A stretch of DNA of 64,000 bases from assembly GCA_009391835.1 (NCBI GenBank), contig QWJF01000005.1, forward strand, positions 1 to 64,000, given 5' to 3'. Below the pieces are notes generated by a model, which did no database searches, was not told the origin of the DNA, and saw nothing but the letters and a program-made list of their open reading frames with translations. The position numbers and the translations under genes were made by a program. Source of the stretch: Chloroflexota bacterium (GTDB taxonomy: Bacteria > Chloroflexota > Anaerolineae > Anaerolineales > UBA11579). Shown one piece after another: positions 27,942 to 37,529 of this stretch. Numbering within the stretch: the stretch's first letter is position 1; each line of letters begins with the position of its first letter.

Positions 27942-28895
27942 TCAGTTTCCATCTATCTCTGCCAACCAGTCCAAGACGACTTCGCTCATAAAATCGATTT
28001 GCTCCATGGTTTCGAAATTCATCAGGCTGTGTGTACCCAGAGGGTACACATGAATGACGAAAGGCTTGTCAAATTCCTGTTTAATCTCTTCAAGAATGGC
28101 CACAGTTTCGCGCGTGGGAATGCTGGCATCCCAGCCGCCTAACACCCACAAGGCCGGGATGTTCATCGCTTCAATCGATTCGCGCGGATCGAAACCACGT
28201 CGACCAGAATATTCCAGCAGATCCGCAGAGATCTCATCCAGAAGTTCGTCCGTTAGGCGCTCCGGATTTTCAAAGGTCTTTGCGCTGTAAAAATTTTCCT
28301 CGCCAACTGAAACGGCGGGGCTAACCAGCAGAACCGCGAAATGAATTTGATCGGATCTGGCCGCCGCAAGGGGCATTATCCATCCCGCCTGGCTGTTTCC
28401 AAATAAACCAATCCGTTCGGCATCAATATTCTCTTGCTGCCCCAAAAATTCTACCGCCGCGATCACATCGTCGGCTAGCCGGTTGAGCAATGCCTCGCTG
28501 TTGCCGGGGAGAAGATCAGAGTAGATGCCGTCCGAATCTCCTGCGCCCCGTTTGTCATAGCGCAATACGGCGAAACCTGCTTCTACCAGTAATTTGGCCA
28601 ACCGCAGCGATTCGTCGCGCGTGCGTCGTCCGGATCCGTGCACCATCACGACCCCTGGCACAGGTCCGTCACTGATCGGCATATAGATCCGCCCGACAAG
28701 GGTGAGGTCCCCACTCTGAAACTCCACAGGGTCAATAATTTCATAATCGAACAGTTCTTCTTCAGGAGTTGGGCTTGCCGTTGGAGCTGGAGTTGGGGTG
28801 GAGGTTTCTGCCACAGGAGCTGTGCTGCAGCCAGCTGCGGCGACGAGACAGAAACTGATAAGGATGGATAGGATGCCGGTTCGGCCTGAAACCAT
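27942..28895 (-). CDS. Alpha/beta hydrolase lipoprotein
   Basis: Lipobox VAAAGCS, GVVMVHGSGRRTRDES, RYDKRGAGDSDG, GLFGNSQAGWIMPLAA. Confidence 0.88.
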   Translation of the reverse strand: MVSGRTGILSILISFCLVAAAGCSTAPVAETSTPTPAPTASPTPEEELFDYEIIDPVEFQSGDLTLVGRIYMPISDGPVPGVVMVHGSGRRTRDESLRLAKLLVEAGFAVLRYDKRGAGDSDGIYSDLLPGNSEALLNRLADDVIAAVEFLGQQENIDAERIGLFGNSQAGWIMPLAAARSDQIHFAVLLVSPAVSVGEENFYSAKTFENPERLTDELLDEISADLLEYSGRRGFDPRESIEAMNIPALWVLGGWDASIPTRETVAILEEIKQEFDKPFVIHVYPLGTHSLMNFETMEQIDFMSEVVLDWLAEIDGN

Positions 28896-28904
28896 GAAGA
28901 CCTC

Positions 28905-29768
28905 CTAAGTCTGAATAATGAGTAGGCGTGCTCGCCCTTCTAAATCCTTACTCACAACAGGCCCAAAAGTTTCAAATTGGTTTTTCGCCAACTGAACAAT
29001 GTCATCTTCTAATCCAGGATCAATCTCTGCGAGAATGAGGCCACCGTCGTTGATTTTGCGCTTTGCCTGCTCCAGCAGTGGGCCGATAAAAGCCAACCCA
29101 TCTTTGCCTCCATCCAGCGCAATATGCGGCTCTCGTGCGTACACATCCAGCCCTTTGACGCGTCCACTGGGGATATATGGCAGGTTAGCGCAGACGACGT
29201 CAAAGGGCCCCTCTACACCTGCAAGCAAATCGGCCTGCAGAAATTCTATTCGTGCACTGACCCCATGCCGCTCGGCATTTCTGGCGGCCACCCTGAGCGC
29301 CGCCTCGGAGATATCGTAGGCCGTTACTTTTAATCCTGGCTCTTTCACTGCCAACGCCACCGCAATGCAGCCTGAGCCTGTGCCCACATCTACTACTTGC
29401 TGCCGCTCCGGATGTTTTCCAAGCCAATCCAGCGCTGTCTCTACTAGCAATTCGGTCTCTGGCCGCGGAATGAGCACATCCGGAGTGACGTAAATGCTCA
29501 GCCCAAAGAACTCCCATTCGCCCAACACGTAAGGAAGTGCCTCGCCTTTTTCTAGCCGCCCGAGAGCGTCTTCCCAGTCCCTCGCCGCTTCCGCGCTCAA
29601 ACTGTCCTCTGGGTGGGCAAAAAGCCAGCCTCGATCAACATGCAGCACATGCGCCAAAAGCACTTGCGCATCTAGGCTGGCGCTCTCACTGAGCGCGTCC
29701 AGTCGGCTACGGCCGGCGCGCAGCGCGTTTTCGATGGTTGGTTGATTGGGGGTGGGTGGGCTGCCCAA
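28905..29768 (-). CDS. prmC: Peptide chain release factor N5-glutamine methyltransferase
   Basis: VDVGTGSGCIAVALA, CANLPYIPSG (NPPY-like), upstream neighbour is prfA. Confidence 0.93.
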   Translation of the reverse strand: MGSPPTPNQPTIENALRAGRSRLDALSESASLDAQVLLAHVLHVDRGWLFAHPEDSLSAEAARDWEDALGRLEKGEALPYVLGEWEFFGLSIYVTPDVLIPRPETELLVETALDWLGKHPERQQVVDVGTGSGCIAVALAVKEPGLKVTAYDISEAALRVAARNAERHGVSARIEFLQADLLAGVEGPFDVVCANLPYIPSGRVKGLDVYAREPHIALDGGKDGLAFIGPLLEQAKRKINDGGLILAEIDPGLEDDIVQLAKNQFETFGPVVSKDLEGRARLLIIQT

Positions 29769-29773
29769 AGAGT

Positions 29774-30841
29774 TTAGGCGTTTAATCCGGCCGCTGCCAG
29801 ACGCTGAGACTCATCATGGGTCGCCAACTCGTCAAAAAGATCGTCCAGGTCGCCATCCAGTAGCGCCGGTAAATTGTGGGAGGTAAAGCCAACTCGGTGG
29901 TCACTGATCCGTGATTGGGGATAGTTGTACGTCCGTATTTTCTCGGATCGTTCGCCGCTGCCCACCTGCGAGCGACGCGATTCGTCGATTTCCGCACGCC
30001 GTTTTTCCTCTTCCAGCTCAAAAAGCCGCGCCCGTAAAATGTTCATCGCTCGTTGCCGGTTCTGCAGTTGGGAGCGTTCATCCTGGCATTGCACTACGAT
30101 TCCAGACGGTATATGAGTTAAACGAACTGCAGTGGAGTTTTTCTGCACGCTTTGCCCGCCCGCCCCGGCCGACTTGTACACATCCATCTTTACGTCGCCT
30201 TCCGGGATGTTGATTTCAACCTCGTCCACCTCGGCCAGCACCGCAACCGTGGCCGTTGAGGTGTGGATCCGCCCCTGCGATTCGGTGCTCGGCACACGCT
30301 GCACCCGATGCACACCCGATTCGTATTTCAGCCGGGAATAAGCCCCGCGTCCTTTAAGCAAAAATGTCACTTCTTTAATTCCACCCACGCCGGTTTCGTT
30401 CGAAGAGAGGATTTCAGTTTTCCACCCCTGGCGTTCGGCGTAGCGTGCATACATGCGGTAGAGATCAGCCGCAAATAGGCCCGCCTCGTCCCCGCCGGTT
30501 CCAGCGCGAACTTCCATAATCACATTCTTGTTGTCCCGAGGGTCTTTTGGCAGCAGAAGGCTCTTGAGTTGGTCCTCCAGTTTTTGAATTTGTGTTTCAA
30601 GGGTTGTGGCTTCGCTGCTAGCCATCGCCGCCATATCGGCGTCATCACTCCTGGCTAATGTCTCAGCTTCCTTAAAGTCAGTGAGCGCTTTGCGGTACGC
30701 ATTGGCCTTCTCAATAATAGGATCCAATTCTGCCCGCTCAATGGAAAGTTCTGTGGCGCGTTGATAGTCCTCGCCAACTTGGAGGAGCTCCTTTTCGATG
30801 TCATCAAAGCGCGTTTGAATGCCAGCAATTTTGTCAAGCAT
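29774..30841 (-). CDS. prfA: Peptide chain release factor 1
   Basis: RVQRVPSTESQGRIHTSTATVAVL (PxT loop) and GAGGQSVQKNSTAVRLTHIPSGIVVQCQDERSQ (GGQ). Confidence 0.96.
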   Translation of the reverse strand: MLDKIAGIQTRFDDIEKELLQVGEDYQRATELSIERAELDPIIEKANAYRKALTDFKEAETLARSDDADMAAMASSEATTLETQIQKLEDQLKSLLLPKDPRDNKNVIMEVRAGTGGDEAGLFAADLYRMYARYAERQGWKTEILSSNETGVGGIKEVTFLLKGRGAYSRLKYESGVHRVQRVPSTESQGRIHTSTATVAVLAEVDEVEINIPEGDVKMDVYKSAGAGGQSVQKNSTAVRLTHIPSGIVVQCQDERSQLQNRQRAMNILRARLFELEEEKRRAEIDESRRSQVGSGERSEKIRTYNYPQSRISDHRVGFTSHNLPALLDGDLDDLFDELATHDESQRLAAAGLNA

Positions 30842-30864
30842 AGAATTTTCCGAGCCTTCCAAGC

Positions 30865-31323
30865 TCAGCTCATATATTGTTTTTTGAAGTCCTCATGGTC
30901 AGGTACATTTTCACCGACCACATACAGGAAATAAAAGATACCCATCGGGCCCATGTATTTAAAATCCTTCTTGATCATCTTCAGGGTGCTGTCGAAATCG
31001 GGTTGCGAACGCAGGTAATTCTTGAAGGAACCGTGCTCTTTGTCTATGGCCAGGATCCGCCGCGCATTGTCCCGGATGGCCACCAGTTTGCGTTGATTTC
31101 GAATTACCCGTGCGTCCTGAGTCAAACGTTCAATGTCTCGTTCATCGTAATCTGCCACCTTGCTGACTTCCAACCCATCCATTGCTTCCTTGATGGTCGC
31201 CATCTTGTTCTCAACCACCTTCCAGGACATGCCACTCTGAAAAACTACCTTTGTCATAATCTCCAGGTAGTCATTAATGGATTCAACCGTTTTGCGCTCG
31301 GGTGCTGCTGGTTCCTCAGGCAT
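30865..31323 (-). CDS. DNA-3-methyladenine glycosylase I-like (HhH-GPD) protein
   Basis: VVFQSGMSWKVVENKMATIKEAMDGLEVSKVADYDERDIERLTQDARVIRNQRKLVAIRDNARRI...GSFKNYLRS...FKYMGPMGIFYFLYVVG matches the Tag-family pattern. Confidence 0.65.
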   Translation of the reverse strand: MPEEPAAPERKTVESINDYLEIMTKVVFQSGMSWKVVENKMATIKEAMDGLEVSKVADYDERDIERLTQDARVIRNQRKLVAIRDNARRILAIDKEHGSFKNYLRSQPDFDSTLKMIKKDFKYMGPMGIFYFLYVVGENVPDHEDFKKQYMS

Positions 31324-31374
31324 TTAGCCTCCTCAGTCAGTCGATCCTTTGAAGTTTAACATATGGGGCACAGC

Positions 31375-33936
31375 TTATATGACCTGCAAAACGGACCCGT
31401 GTTCGCGTGTCTTTTCAACCTCGATCCTTGTTGGAAATGCATCCTTTAACGCGTCAATATGTGTGATCACCAAAATCTTAGCGAAATCCGCCTTGACTAG
31501 GTTGATTGCTTCAACCAGCCGCTGACGCCCGGCTTCGTCCTGGCTGCCAAAACCCTCATCAATCACCAGGGTCTGCAAGCGCGCCCCCGCGCGCTGAGCC
31601 AACACCTCCGAAAGCGCCAGCCGGATGGCAAAATTGATCCGGAAAGCCTCGCCGCCCGAAAACATCTCATAATCTCTCTCCCCCACGCTGTCACTAATCT
31701 GGATTTCCAGCGTTTCTCTCAAATCCTCGCGGGTTTTGTCTTTGTAGGCTTGCTGAGTTAGGAAATTGATGTGCATGCTGCCTCCACTCAACCGTTCAAG
31801 GATCTCATTCGCTTTGATTTCGATTTGTGGCAGTGCCTGCTCAATCAGCATCGCTGGCACACCGTCCTTGCCAAATGCCCGCTCCAGAGCCTGCAACTGC
31901 CCCGCCCGCGCTCCCTGCTCTTCCCGTGCAGCGCTGATATCCTTTTTACGAGCTTGCAGTTCGTTCAGCACTGCTACGCGCTGCTGCGCCGCGCCAACCT
32001 CCTGCCGAATAATATTTTCCTGCTCTTGGGCGTTGAGCATTTCCCGCTGTGCGCCCACTATGTCGGGCAAGCTGGTTTGGGCTGCTTCCAGGGACGCCGC
32101 AACGTCCTCTTGTGTTTTGCGCAGCCCCTTTAGTTCCTTACCCTGTTCTTCGATTTGCCCTTCAAGCTCCCTGATTTCGCGCGCCAGCGGCTTAAGAGCT
32201 GCTTGCGCCTGTTCAAGTAGGTTCATCTCCGCTTCAGCCACTCGCCCGAGCTCCTCTTCTTTGCGCAACGCATCGTGTTTGGCCGCGTCATAGCCGATTT
32301 CTTTTAGTTGATCATCAATTTTGGCGAGTTCGGCTCGTGCTTCAATAGCAAAAGCCTCCTTGCTCAGCGTTTTCTCAATGTCTACCAGTCGCGGACCCTG
32401 CTGTTTGTCCCATGTCGCGTCAACCTTTGCCAACTCAACCAATCGATTCTCCAGCTGGTCAACAATCTGTGCTTGTTGGCGCAGTTCCGCCTCCGCGCCT
32501 GAAAGCTGGGCGATCCTTTTTTCCACTTCTGCCACCTTTGAATCCGATTCTTTGACGGCGGCCTGGTTTGCCCGGTAAAGGTCCCCTTTCTCCTTGCCCT
32601 CCGCGCTCCACAATGTCACCATCTCTGCCCGGTGCTCATCGGTGAGCGCCTGCCCGCAGGTCGGGCAGCTTGCCCCTTTGGCTTTCTGGATTTCCTGAAT
32701 GCGCTTCTGTATTTGCTCCATTTCTTCCCTGAGAAGTGGGTTTTCTGCTTGCGCCTTCGCCTGCCCTTTTCGCGCCTCATCTAAGTCTGCTTGCGACTTT
32801 TCGCGCTCGTTCACCTGCCCCTCAGCCGCATCCAAGGCCTTTTTCGCCGCTTCCAAGTCCGTTTCCAACTTTGGCTTTTCTGCATTTACCTCATCAAACC
32901 GGGCTCGTTCTGCTTTTAACGAATCCAACCCCGTTTCCAATCGCGCCCGTTCGGTTTCAATGGCCGTCAGTGGCCCCGAGCGCCGTTTCTCCTGCTCGTT
33001 GAAACGCCCTGCAATTTGTTCCCACTCTATGAGCGCTTGCCGTTGGGTTTGTAGCTTTTCAAAAGATTCAATGATCGTTGGCGCCCTGCTTATCAAGTCC
33101 GAAAATTCCCCTTGTTCTCGCTGTCGTTCTTCCAACCGCACTCGCAACGCCTCAACGGAAGCTTCGCTGCGCGCCAATTGTGCTTGCAACGTATTGACCA
33201 ATTCCGCTTGCTGCTCGACAACGGCAACCCGGCCGCGCATCTCCTCCAAAACGCTTTCTTGTGCAGTCCTGGCCTTGCTCTGCTGCTCCAATATCGTCTG
33301 CAGCTCCTTGAGCCTTGCCTTTCGCGTGGTCTCTTCAGCTAACTCCACATTGATTTCCTGCAGGCGCCCATCCATCTCACGCATCCCCTGCTCAACCGTC
33401 CGCCGCTGCTCAAAGGTCGCGCTCCGATATTGCTCCCAAACTTCCAGCCCCAGGATGCTGCCCAGGATGCGTTTTCGGTCCGCGGGGCGCTGTTGTGTGA
33501 ATTGGTCGGCTTTGCCCTGCAAGAAGAAAGATGCGTTCACGAAAGTCTCGTAATCCAATCGTAATGTGCGCTCGATCAAAATCTCGGTATCCCGCATCGT
33601 GCGCTCGGTCAGCGCCTTCCACTGGTCACCCGCCCCCAAAATGTAAAACTCAAGCAGTGTTGTTTTGCCCCTCGGCTTAGCTCGTTGCACCCGGTAGGTA
33701 TTCCCTTCGTAATCGAAAGTAAACACCACTTCAGCCGTCTCTGATTTCGCGTTGATTAGCGACTCGTCCCGCTTGCGTGCCTGCCCGAAGAGTGCAAAGG
33801 TGATTGCGTCCAGCAAGGACGATTTACCTGCCCCATTCGAGCCCGAGATACAGGCAACTTCGAAGAGGGTGAAATCAAGTTCAACGGGTTCCCGGTAAGA
33901 AAGGAATCCTGAAAGGGAAAGGCGCACAGGGATCAT
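31375..33936 (-). CDS. SbcC/Rad50-like SMC-type exonuclease ATPase subunit
   Basis: ACISGSNGAGKSSLLDAITFALFG, zinc hook SCPTCGQAL, FSGGEAFRINFAIRLALSEVLA, LVIDEGFGSQD. Confidence 0.92.
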   Translation of the reverse strand: MIPVRLSLSGFLSYREPVELDFTLFEVACISGSNGAGKSSLLDAITFALFGQARKRDESLINAKSETAEVVFTFDYEGNTYRVQRAKPRGKTTLLEFYILGAGDQWKALTERTMRDTEILIERTLRLDYETFVNASFFLQGKADQFTQQRPADRKRILGSILGLEVWEQYRSATFEQRRTVEQGMREMDGRLQEINVELAEETTRKARLKELQTILEQQSKARTAQESVLEEMRGRVAVVEQQAELVNTLQAQLARSEASVEALRVRLEERQREQGEFSDLISRAPTIIESFEKLQTQRQALIEWEQIAGRFNEQEKRRSGPLTAIETERARLETGLDSLKAERARFDEVNAEKPKLETDLEAAKKALDAAEGQVNEREKSQADLDEARKGQAKAQAENPLLREEMEQIQKRIQEIQKAKGASCPTCGQALTDEHRAEMVTLWSAEGKEKGDLYRANQAAVKESDSKVAEVEKRIAQLSGAEAELRQQAQIVDQLENRLVELAKVDATWDKQQGPRLVDIEKTLSKEAFAIEARAELAKIDDQLKEIGYDAAKHDALRKEEELGRVAEAEMNLLEQAQAALKPLAREIRELEGQIEEQGKELKGLRKTQEDVAASLEAAQTSLPDIVGAQREMLNAQEQENIIRQEVGAAQQRVAVLNELQARKKDISAAREEQGARAGQLQALERAFGKDGVPAMLIEQALPQIEIKANEILERLSGGSMHINFLTQQAYKDKTREDLRETLEIQISDSVGERDYEMFSGGEAFRINFAIRLALSEVLAQRAGARLQTLVIDEGFGSQDEAGRQRLVEAINLVKADFAKILVITHIDALKDAFPTRIEVEKTREHGSVLQVI

Positions 33937-34020
33937 GATTGTGGCGCATTATATCAACGCGCTCCTATGCACCTTCGACAGATATAATCTCCCTCCACGA
34001 GTTCATGGCGAGGAGCCTAG

Positions 34021-34440
34021 ATGGAAACAGTAAATCTAAATTGGCAAGATGGATTAACCTTTGCTGGTAAGGCGGAATCAGGAATTACGCTGACGGCGAG
34101 CAATGATCAGGATGAGATGGGTAAAGCGCAGGGCTTTAAACCACTGGAATTACTGGCGCTGGGTGTGGGCGCCTGCACGGGCATGGACGTTGTTTCGATC
34201 CTGCAGAAAAAGCGCCAGCAGGTCAGCGCGCTTGAGGTTAAGGTAACTACGGAACGTGCCGAACTCCATCCTCGGGTTTGGACAGAAGTCAAGGTCCACT
34301 ACACGATCACTGGCAAAGATATCGACCCGGCCGCAGTGGAACGCGCAATCTTTTTATCGGCAGAGAAGTATTGTGCGTCCCAAAATATGATCAAAATAAC
34401 CGTTGAAATCCAGCATGAGTATAAAATTATTGAAGCTTAG
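34021..34440 (+). CDS. OsmC family protein
   Basis: GFKPLELLALGVGACTGMDVVSILQKK..., second Cys YCASQNM. Confidence 0.93.
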   Translation: METVNLNWQDGLTFAGKAESGITLTASNDQDEMGKAQGFKPLELLALGVGACTGMDVVSILQKKRQQVSALEVKVTTERAELHPRVWTEVKVHYTITGKDIDPAAVERAIFLSAEKYCASQNMIKITVEIQHEYKIIEA

Positions 34441-35957
34441 GGTTCAGGCGTCTCCGGCTGAGGAGTAGGGAAGTCTATTACCTCCTCCGTGGAACCGATT
34501 GCGCTCTTTGCGTCGGAGCAGCTACACGCCCGAATTAATTGGCCCGGTTTCGTGAGCGTCCCTTGATAAACGGCGGCGCCTTCTTGCGGAATCCAACCCT
34601 CCATAACAAAAGGGATATCCCCCGCGGCTAGCATCCATTCGCCGTTGTACTTTCTCGCCAGATGCGCGTGAGTCCCCGTTGAGGAGCCCCCTTCACAAGA
34701 TGGGTGACCCAGTGGTTGCCCGGCTGCCACTTGCATCCCTTCCCGCACCCGACCCGCGCTGGACAAATGCAAATAAAAGATAACCCAGCCGGTGCGTTCG
34801 TCCCCGTCGCCATCCAGGTCCAGCACCACAATCCCCTCTCCAGTCCGCGCGATCATCCCCGAAGCCACCGCTCGCGCCCACACATCGGTATCCACACAGC
34901 CCCGTTGCTCGACGCCGGGTGCGAAATCCAGCGCAGCCCAGGGTTCCCCCTGACCCCAACCCGTGTGCGGTCCGCCCGTAAACGACCAAGACTCCCCAGG
35001 GGCCATTGGTAGGCGCAATTCGGGTTGGCGCAAACTGCCAGGGATGTGATCACTTGTCTCGGCCCAGGGATCGCCAAATAAATTGGCATAGCTCTGGGCA
35101 AAGCCAGTTGGCCCAATCGCGAGGTCAAATGCTTCCTCGTCCAACGTTTGCGAAAACAGATATTGAAGCGCCACGCTGGAAGCCGTCTGCCAGGGATCGG
35201 GCCGCAGCAGCCGGCCGTCCGGTCGCTCAAATTCGATGAGCTTGCCGGCCCGCCAGCCGTAATAAGCGTTGTTTAGAATATTGGCCGCCCACACCAACTG
35301 CAAATAAACTCCCCGATGGAACTGGCTCTCGTGGCCCAGCGGGTAGCTGCGCAGCGAGGGGTCAAACTGCTCTTTGGTCAATGCTCCAGTCTGGTATTCA
35401 AGCAGTGCCAATAGAAATTGAGGGCTGATGCTGAAATTTGTCGCCACCAGGTCTACAATTTCCGCCCCGCTGAGTACGTCTTTGGCTGCGCTTCCCCGAT
35501 AATCCTTGAACCAGCCCTCATGCACCGCCACAAAACCTGACGTGTCGAAATCTACTTGGCTGGGACCGTTGACAAATAACCCATCGGGCAGAATTTTATA
35601 AGCTTCCCCCCAGTAGGCGCGGTAATAGATTGGGATTTGCATCGGCATTCCGGGCGGCAGGCTGGTTACATCCTCCGGGATGTTGGGATTGGCGGCCCGA
35701 ATTTCAGGCGCACTGGTATTGAAGCGGCCTGCCAGCCCTTGCAGCGTATCGCCGGCCTGCGCTGTGTAATCAACGAGAGACCCCGGGTCATAAGCAGGAT
35801 GCTCAGGGATAGCTGTCGCCGAGCCTTCGCTATCTTCCTGGGTCTCAGCTGTAACCGCCGCGCCGATTGTTAATCCGGAGGGCGCCGTGTCGCAGCTGCT
35901 CAACAGCAAGGCAAACCCTAGCAGGCTGGCCCCGAATCGCTTTAAGATCATAGTCAC
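34437..35957 (-). CDS. LysM + M23 metallopeptidase lipoprotein
   Basis: Lipobox LLLSSCD, LysM YTAQAGDTLQGLAGRFN, M23 motifs GGPHTGWGQGEPWAALDFAPG and STGTHAHLARKYNGEW. Confidence 0.88.
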   Translation of the reverse strand: MTMILKRFGASLLGFALLLSSCDTAPSGLTIGAAVTAETQEDSEGSATAIPEHPAYDPGSLVDYTAQAGDTLQGLAGRFNTSAPEIRAANPNIPEDVTSLPPGMPMQIPIYYRAYWGEAYKILPDGLFVNGPSQVDFDTSGFVAVHEGWFKDYRGSAAKDVLSGAEIVDLVATNFSISPQFLLALLEYQTGALTKEQFDPSLRSYPLGHESQFHRGVYLQLVWAANILNNAYYGWRAGKLIEFERPDGRLLRPDPWQTASSVALQYLFSQTLDEEAFDLAIGPTGFAQSYANLFGDPWAETSDHIPGSLRQPELRLPMAPGESWSFTGGPHTGWGQGEPWAALDFAPGVEQRGCVDTDVWARAVASGMIARTGEGIVVLDLDGDGDERTGWVIFYLHLSSAGRVREGMQVAAGQPLGHPSCEGGSSTGTHAHLARKYNGEWMLAAGDIPFVMEGWIPQEGAAVYQGTLTKPGQLIRACSCSDAKSAIGSTEEVIDFPTPQPETPEP

Positions 35958-36001
35958 ACTACTAATTATAGAAGTCCTGTTGGCTAGCTGCTGCGCGCTA
36001 C

Positions 36002-37522
36002 CTAAACAGAAGTTAAGAATTCCCCGAAGGCTAAGACTGCCTCGTCTAGCGTCGCCTCTAAGGCCTCGTACGAACTGCCGTCTCGGCCCAATCCGTGCAG
36101 GCTGAAGATGTAGGCCGGCCCGCTCGCTCCAATCTGAATGATTCCGCTGTCGGCCACCACTCGCGGCGCCTCCACCAAAGAGCCACGTTTGTTGTAAATC
36201 ACGCTGCCGGTTGGTAGTTTGCCGCGGATCAATCCAAGCCGGCCTTCATCGCTCTTGGTGTATTCGGCCATCAAGCCAAGCAAATGGCCTCGGCTCTCTG
36301 CTGTGATCCATTTTCCTGTGTAGAGTCCTTCGAGAGCTTCCGCCACCTCGATGGCCCGGCTGCGCCGCGGATTGGCGCGCGATGCATTCAATCCCCAGTC
36401 CTCCCAGACTTCTTCAAGCCATTCTGCACCCAGGAAACCAACCAGCGCCTCTGTGGCCTTTTCCTCTGATTCCACGATCATCGCCCGCAACAATTGCTGG
36501 TACGTTCGCCCTGCCGTCCCACGTTCGGTAATAAAATCATCAAAACTACGAACCTTCTGGTCTTCCAGCCATGCATAAAATCCCAGGGCAATCAAAACCT
36601 TGATGGTAGAAGCTGGGTGGAAAACCTCAAAGGGGTTGAACTGGTAAAGCTGCGCTCCGCCAACCTCTTTGATGCTTGCAAACCATTCTCCCTCACCACC
36701 AAACAGCAGCTCATCCAGGCTCCCATGCAACCGCACGTTGGCCGGGTCCGTGGGCAATTCGAGGCTGCGTCCATCTTTCACTCGCCAGATGCGAAATCCC
36801 CCGCTGCCGGTGGTCCCGATCGTATTGCGATAGCGTCGGTCAGCCCAGCGATAGATTTGTCCTTCGCCCTTTGAAGCCGGATCGTAAAGCATTCGATCCT
36901 CGATAAGCGTCCCTGTCTCCGTGAAAAAATTGGATACGCTGTAAGCCCTTCCTCTATCATCAACCCGATTGACAACCAGCATGTGTTCAAAGGTGTCCCC
37001 TGGAGCCGCGTCCAGATAGAGCATATCCCCAGCTAACAATGGAGTCCTTTGAAAATCAAATTCCGAAATGGGTTCCTCGAATTCATACCAATAATAGAGC
37101 TCCTTAGGGAATACTTTTGGCGCAGTTGTGTGGTCTTCACGTGGATTCAGCAACCAGAAATCCCTCGGTTTGGCCCAAATACCAAGCAGTTCGGCGCTGC
37201 GCAGGATGCTGATCGAAAGGGGGCCGCACATCGTGGAGGAATGCTCGTTCGCTCCCTCAATAAAGTCAATGTCCAGGGCAACTTGATTGGCCGCTTGCTC
37301 GTCGGCGGCAAGAAATTCACGCGAAGCAGCAATTAAACGCGCTTTCTGCGCCTCGCTGAGCACGTCAGTGTTTTCAGGAGGCAGGGGCCGCCATCGTGGC
37401 TTGCCCGATAATGGTTGCCCAGCAAGCCCAATTAGTCTGGCTCCGCGCAGCCCGCTGGCCGAAATTAACCCCATCGAGGCGAGTTTCAGAAAGTCTCGCC
37501 GGGAAAGTGTTTGGCTTTTCAT
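36002..37522 (-). CDS. Tat-exported two-domain protein: papain/C39-like N-part + class A beta-lactamase-like serine hydrolase
   Basis: SRRDFLKLA Tat signal, SSTMCGPLSISIL ... FEHMLVVNRV, then HPASTIKVLIALGFY (SxxK) and YNKRGSLVEAP (K[T/S]G position). Confidence 0.75.
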   Translation of the reverse strand: MKSQTLSRRDFLKLASMGLISASGLRGARLIGLAGQPLSGKPRWRPLPPENTDVLSEAQKARLIAASREFLAADEQAANQVALDIDFIEGANEHSSTMCGPLSISILRSAELLGIWAKPRDFWLLNPREDHTTAPKVFPKELYYWYEFEEPISEFDFQRTPLLAGDMLYLDAAPGDTFEHMLVVNRVDDRGRAYSVSNFFTETGTLIEDRMLYDPASKGEGQIYRWADRRYRNTIGTTGSGGFRIWRVKDGRSLELPTDPANVRLHGSLDELLFGGEGEWFASIKEVGGAQLYQFNPFEVFHPASTIKVLIALGFYAWLEDQKVRSFDDFITERGTAGRTYQQLLRAMIVESEEKATEALVGFLGAEWLEEVWEDWGLNASRANPRRSRAIEVAEALEGLYTGKWITAESRGHLLGLMAEYTKSDEGRLGLIRGKLPTGSVIYNKRGSLVEAPRVVADSGIIQIGASGPAYIFSLHGLGRDGSSYEALEATLDEAVLAFGEFLTSV

Positions 37523-37529
37523 AGAAGGA

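Noticed and set aside
32699-33553. 284-aa ORF antisense to the sbcC-like gene
   Set aside because: Ser/Arg/Cys-rich low-quality protein, a product of codon bias on the opposite strand. sbcC is clearly coding.
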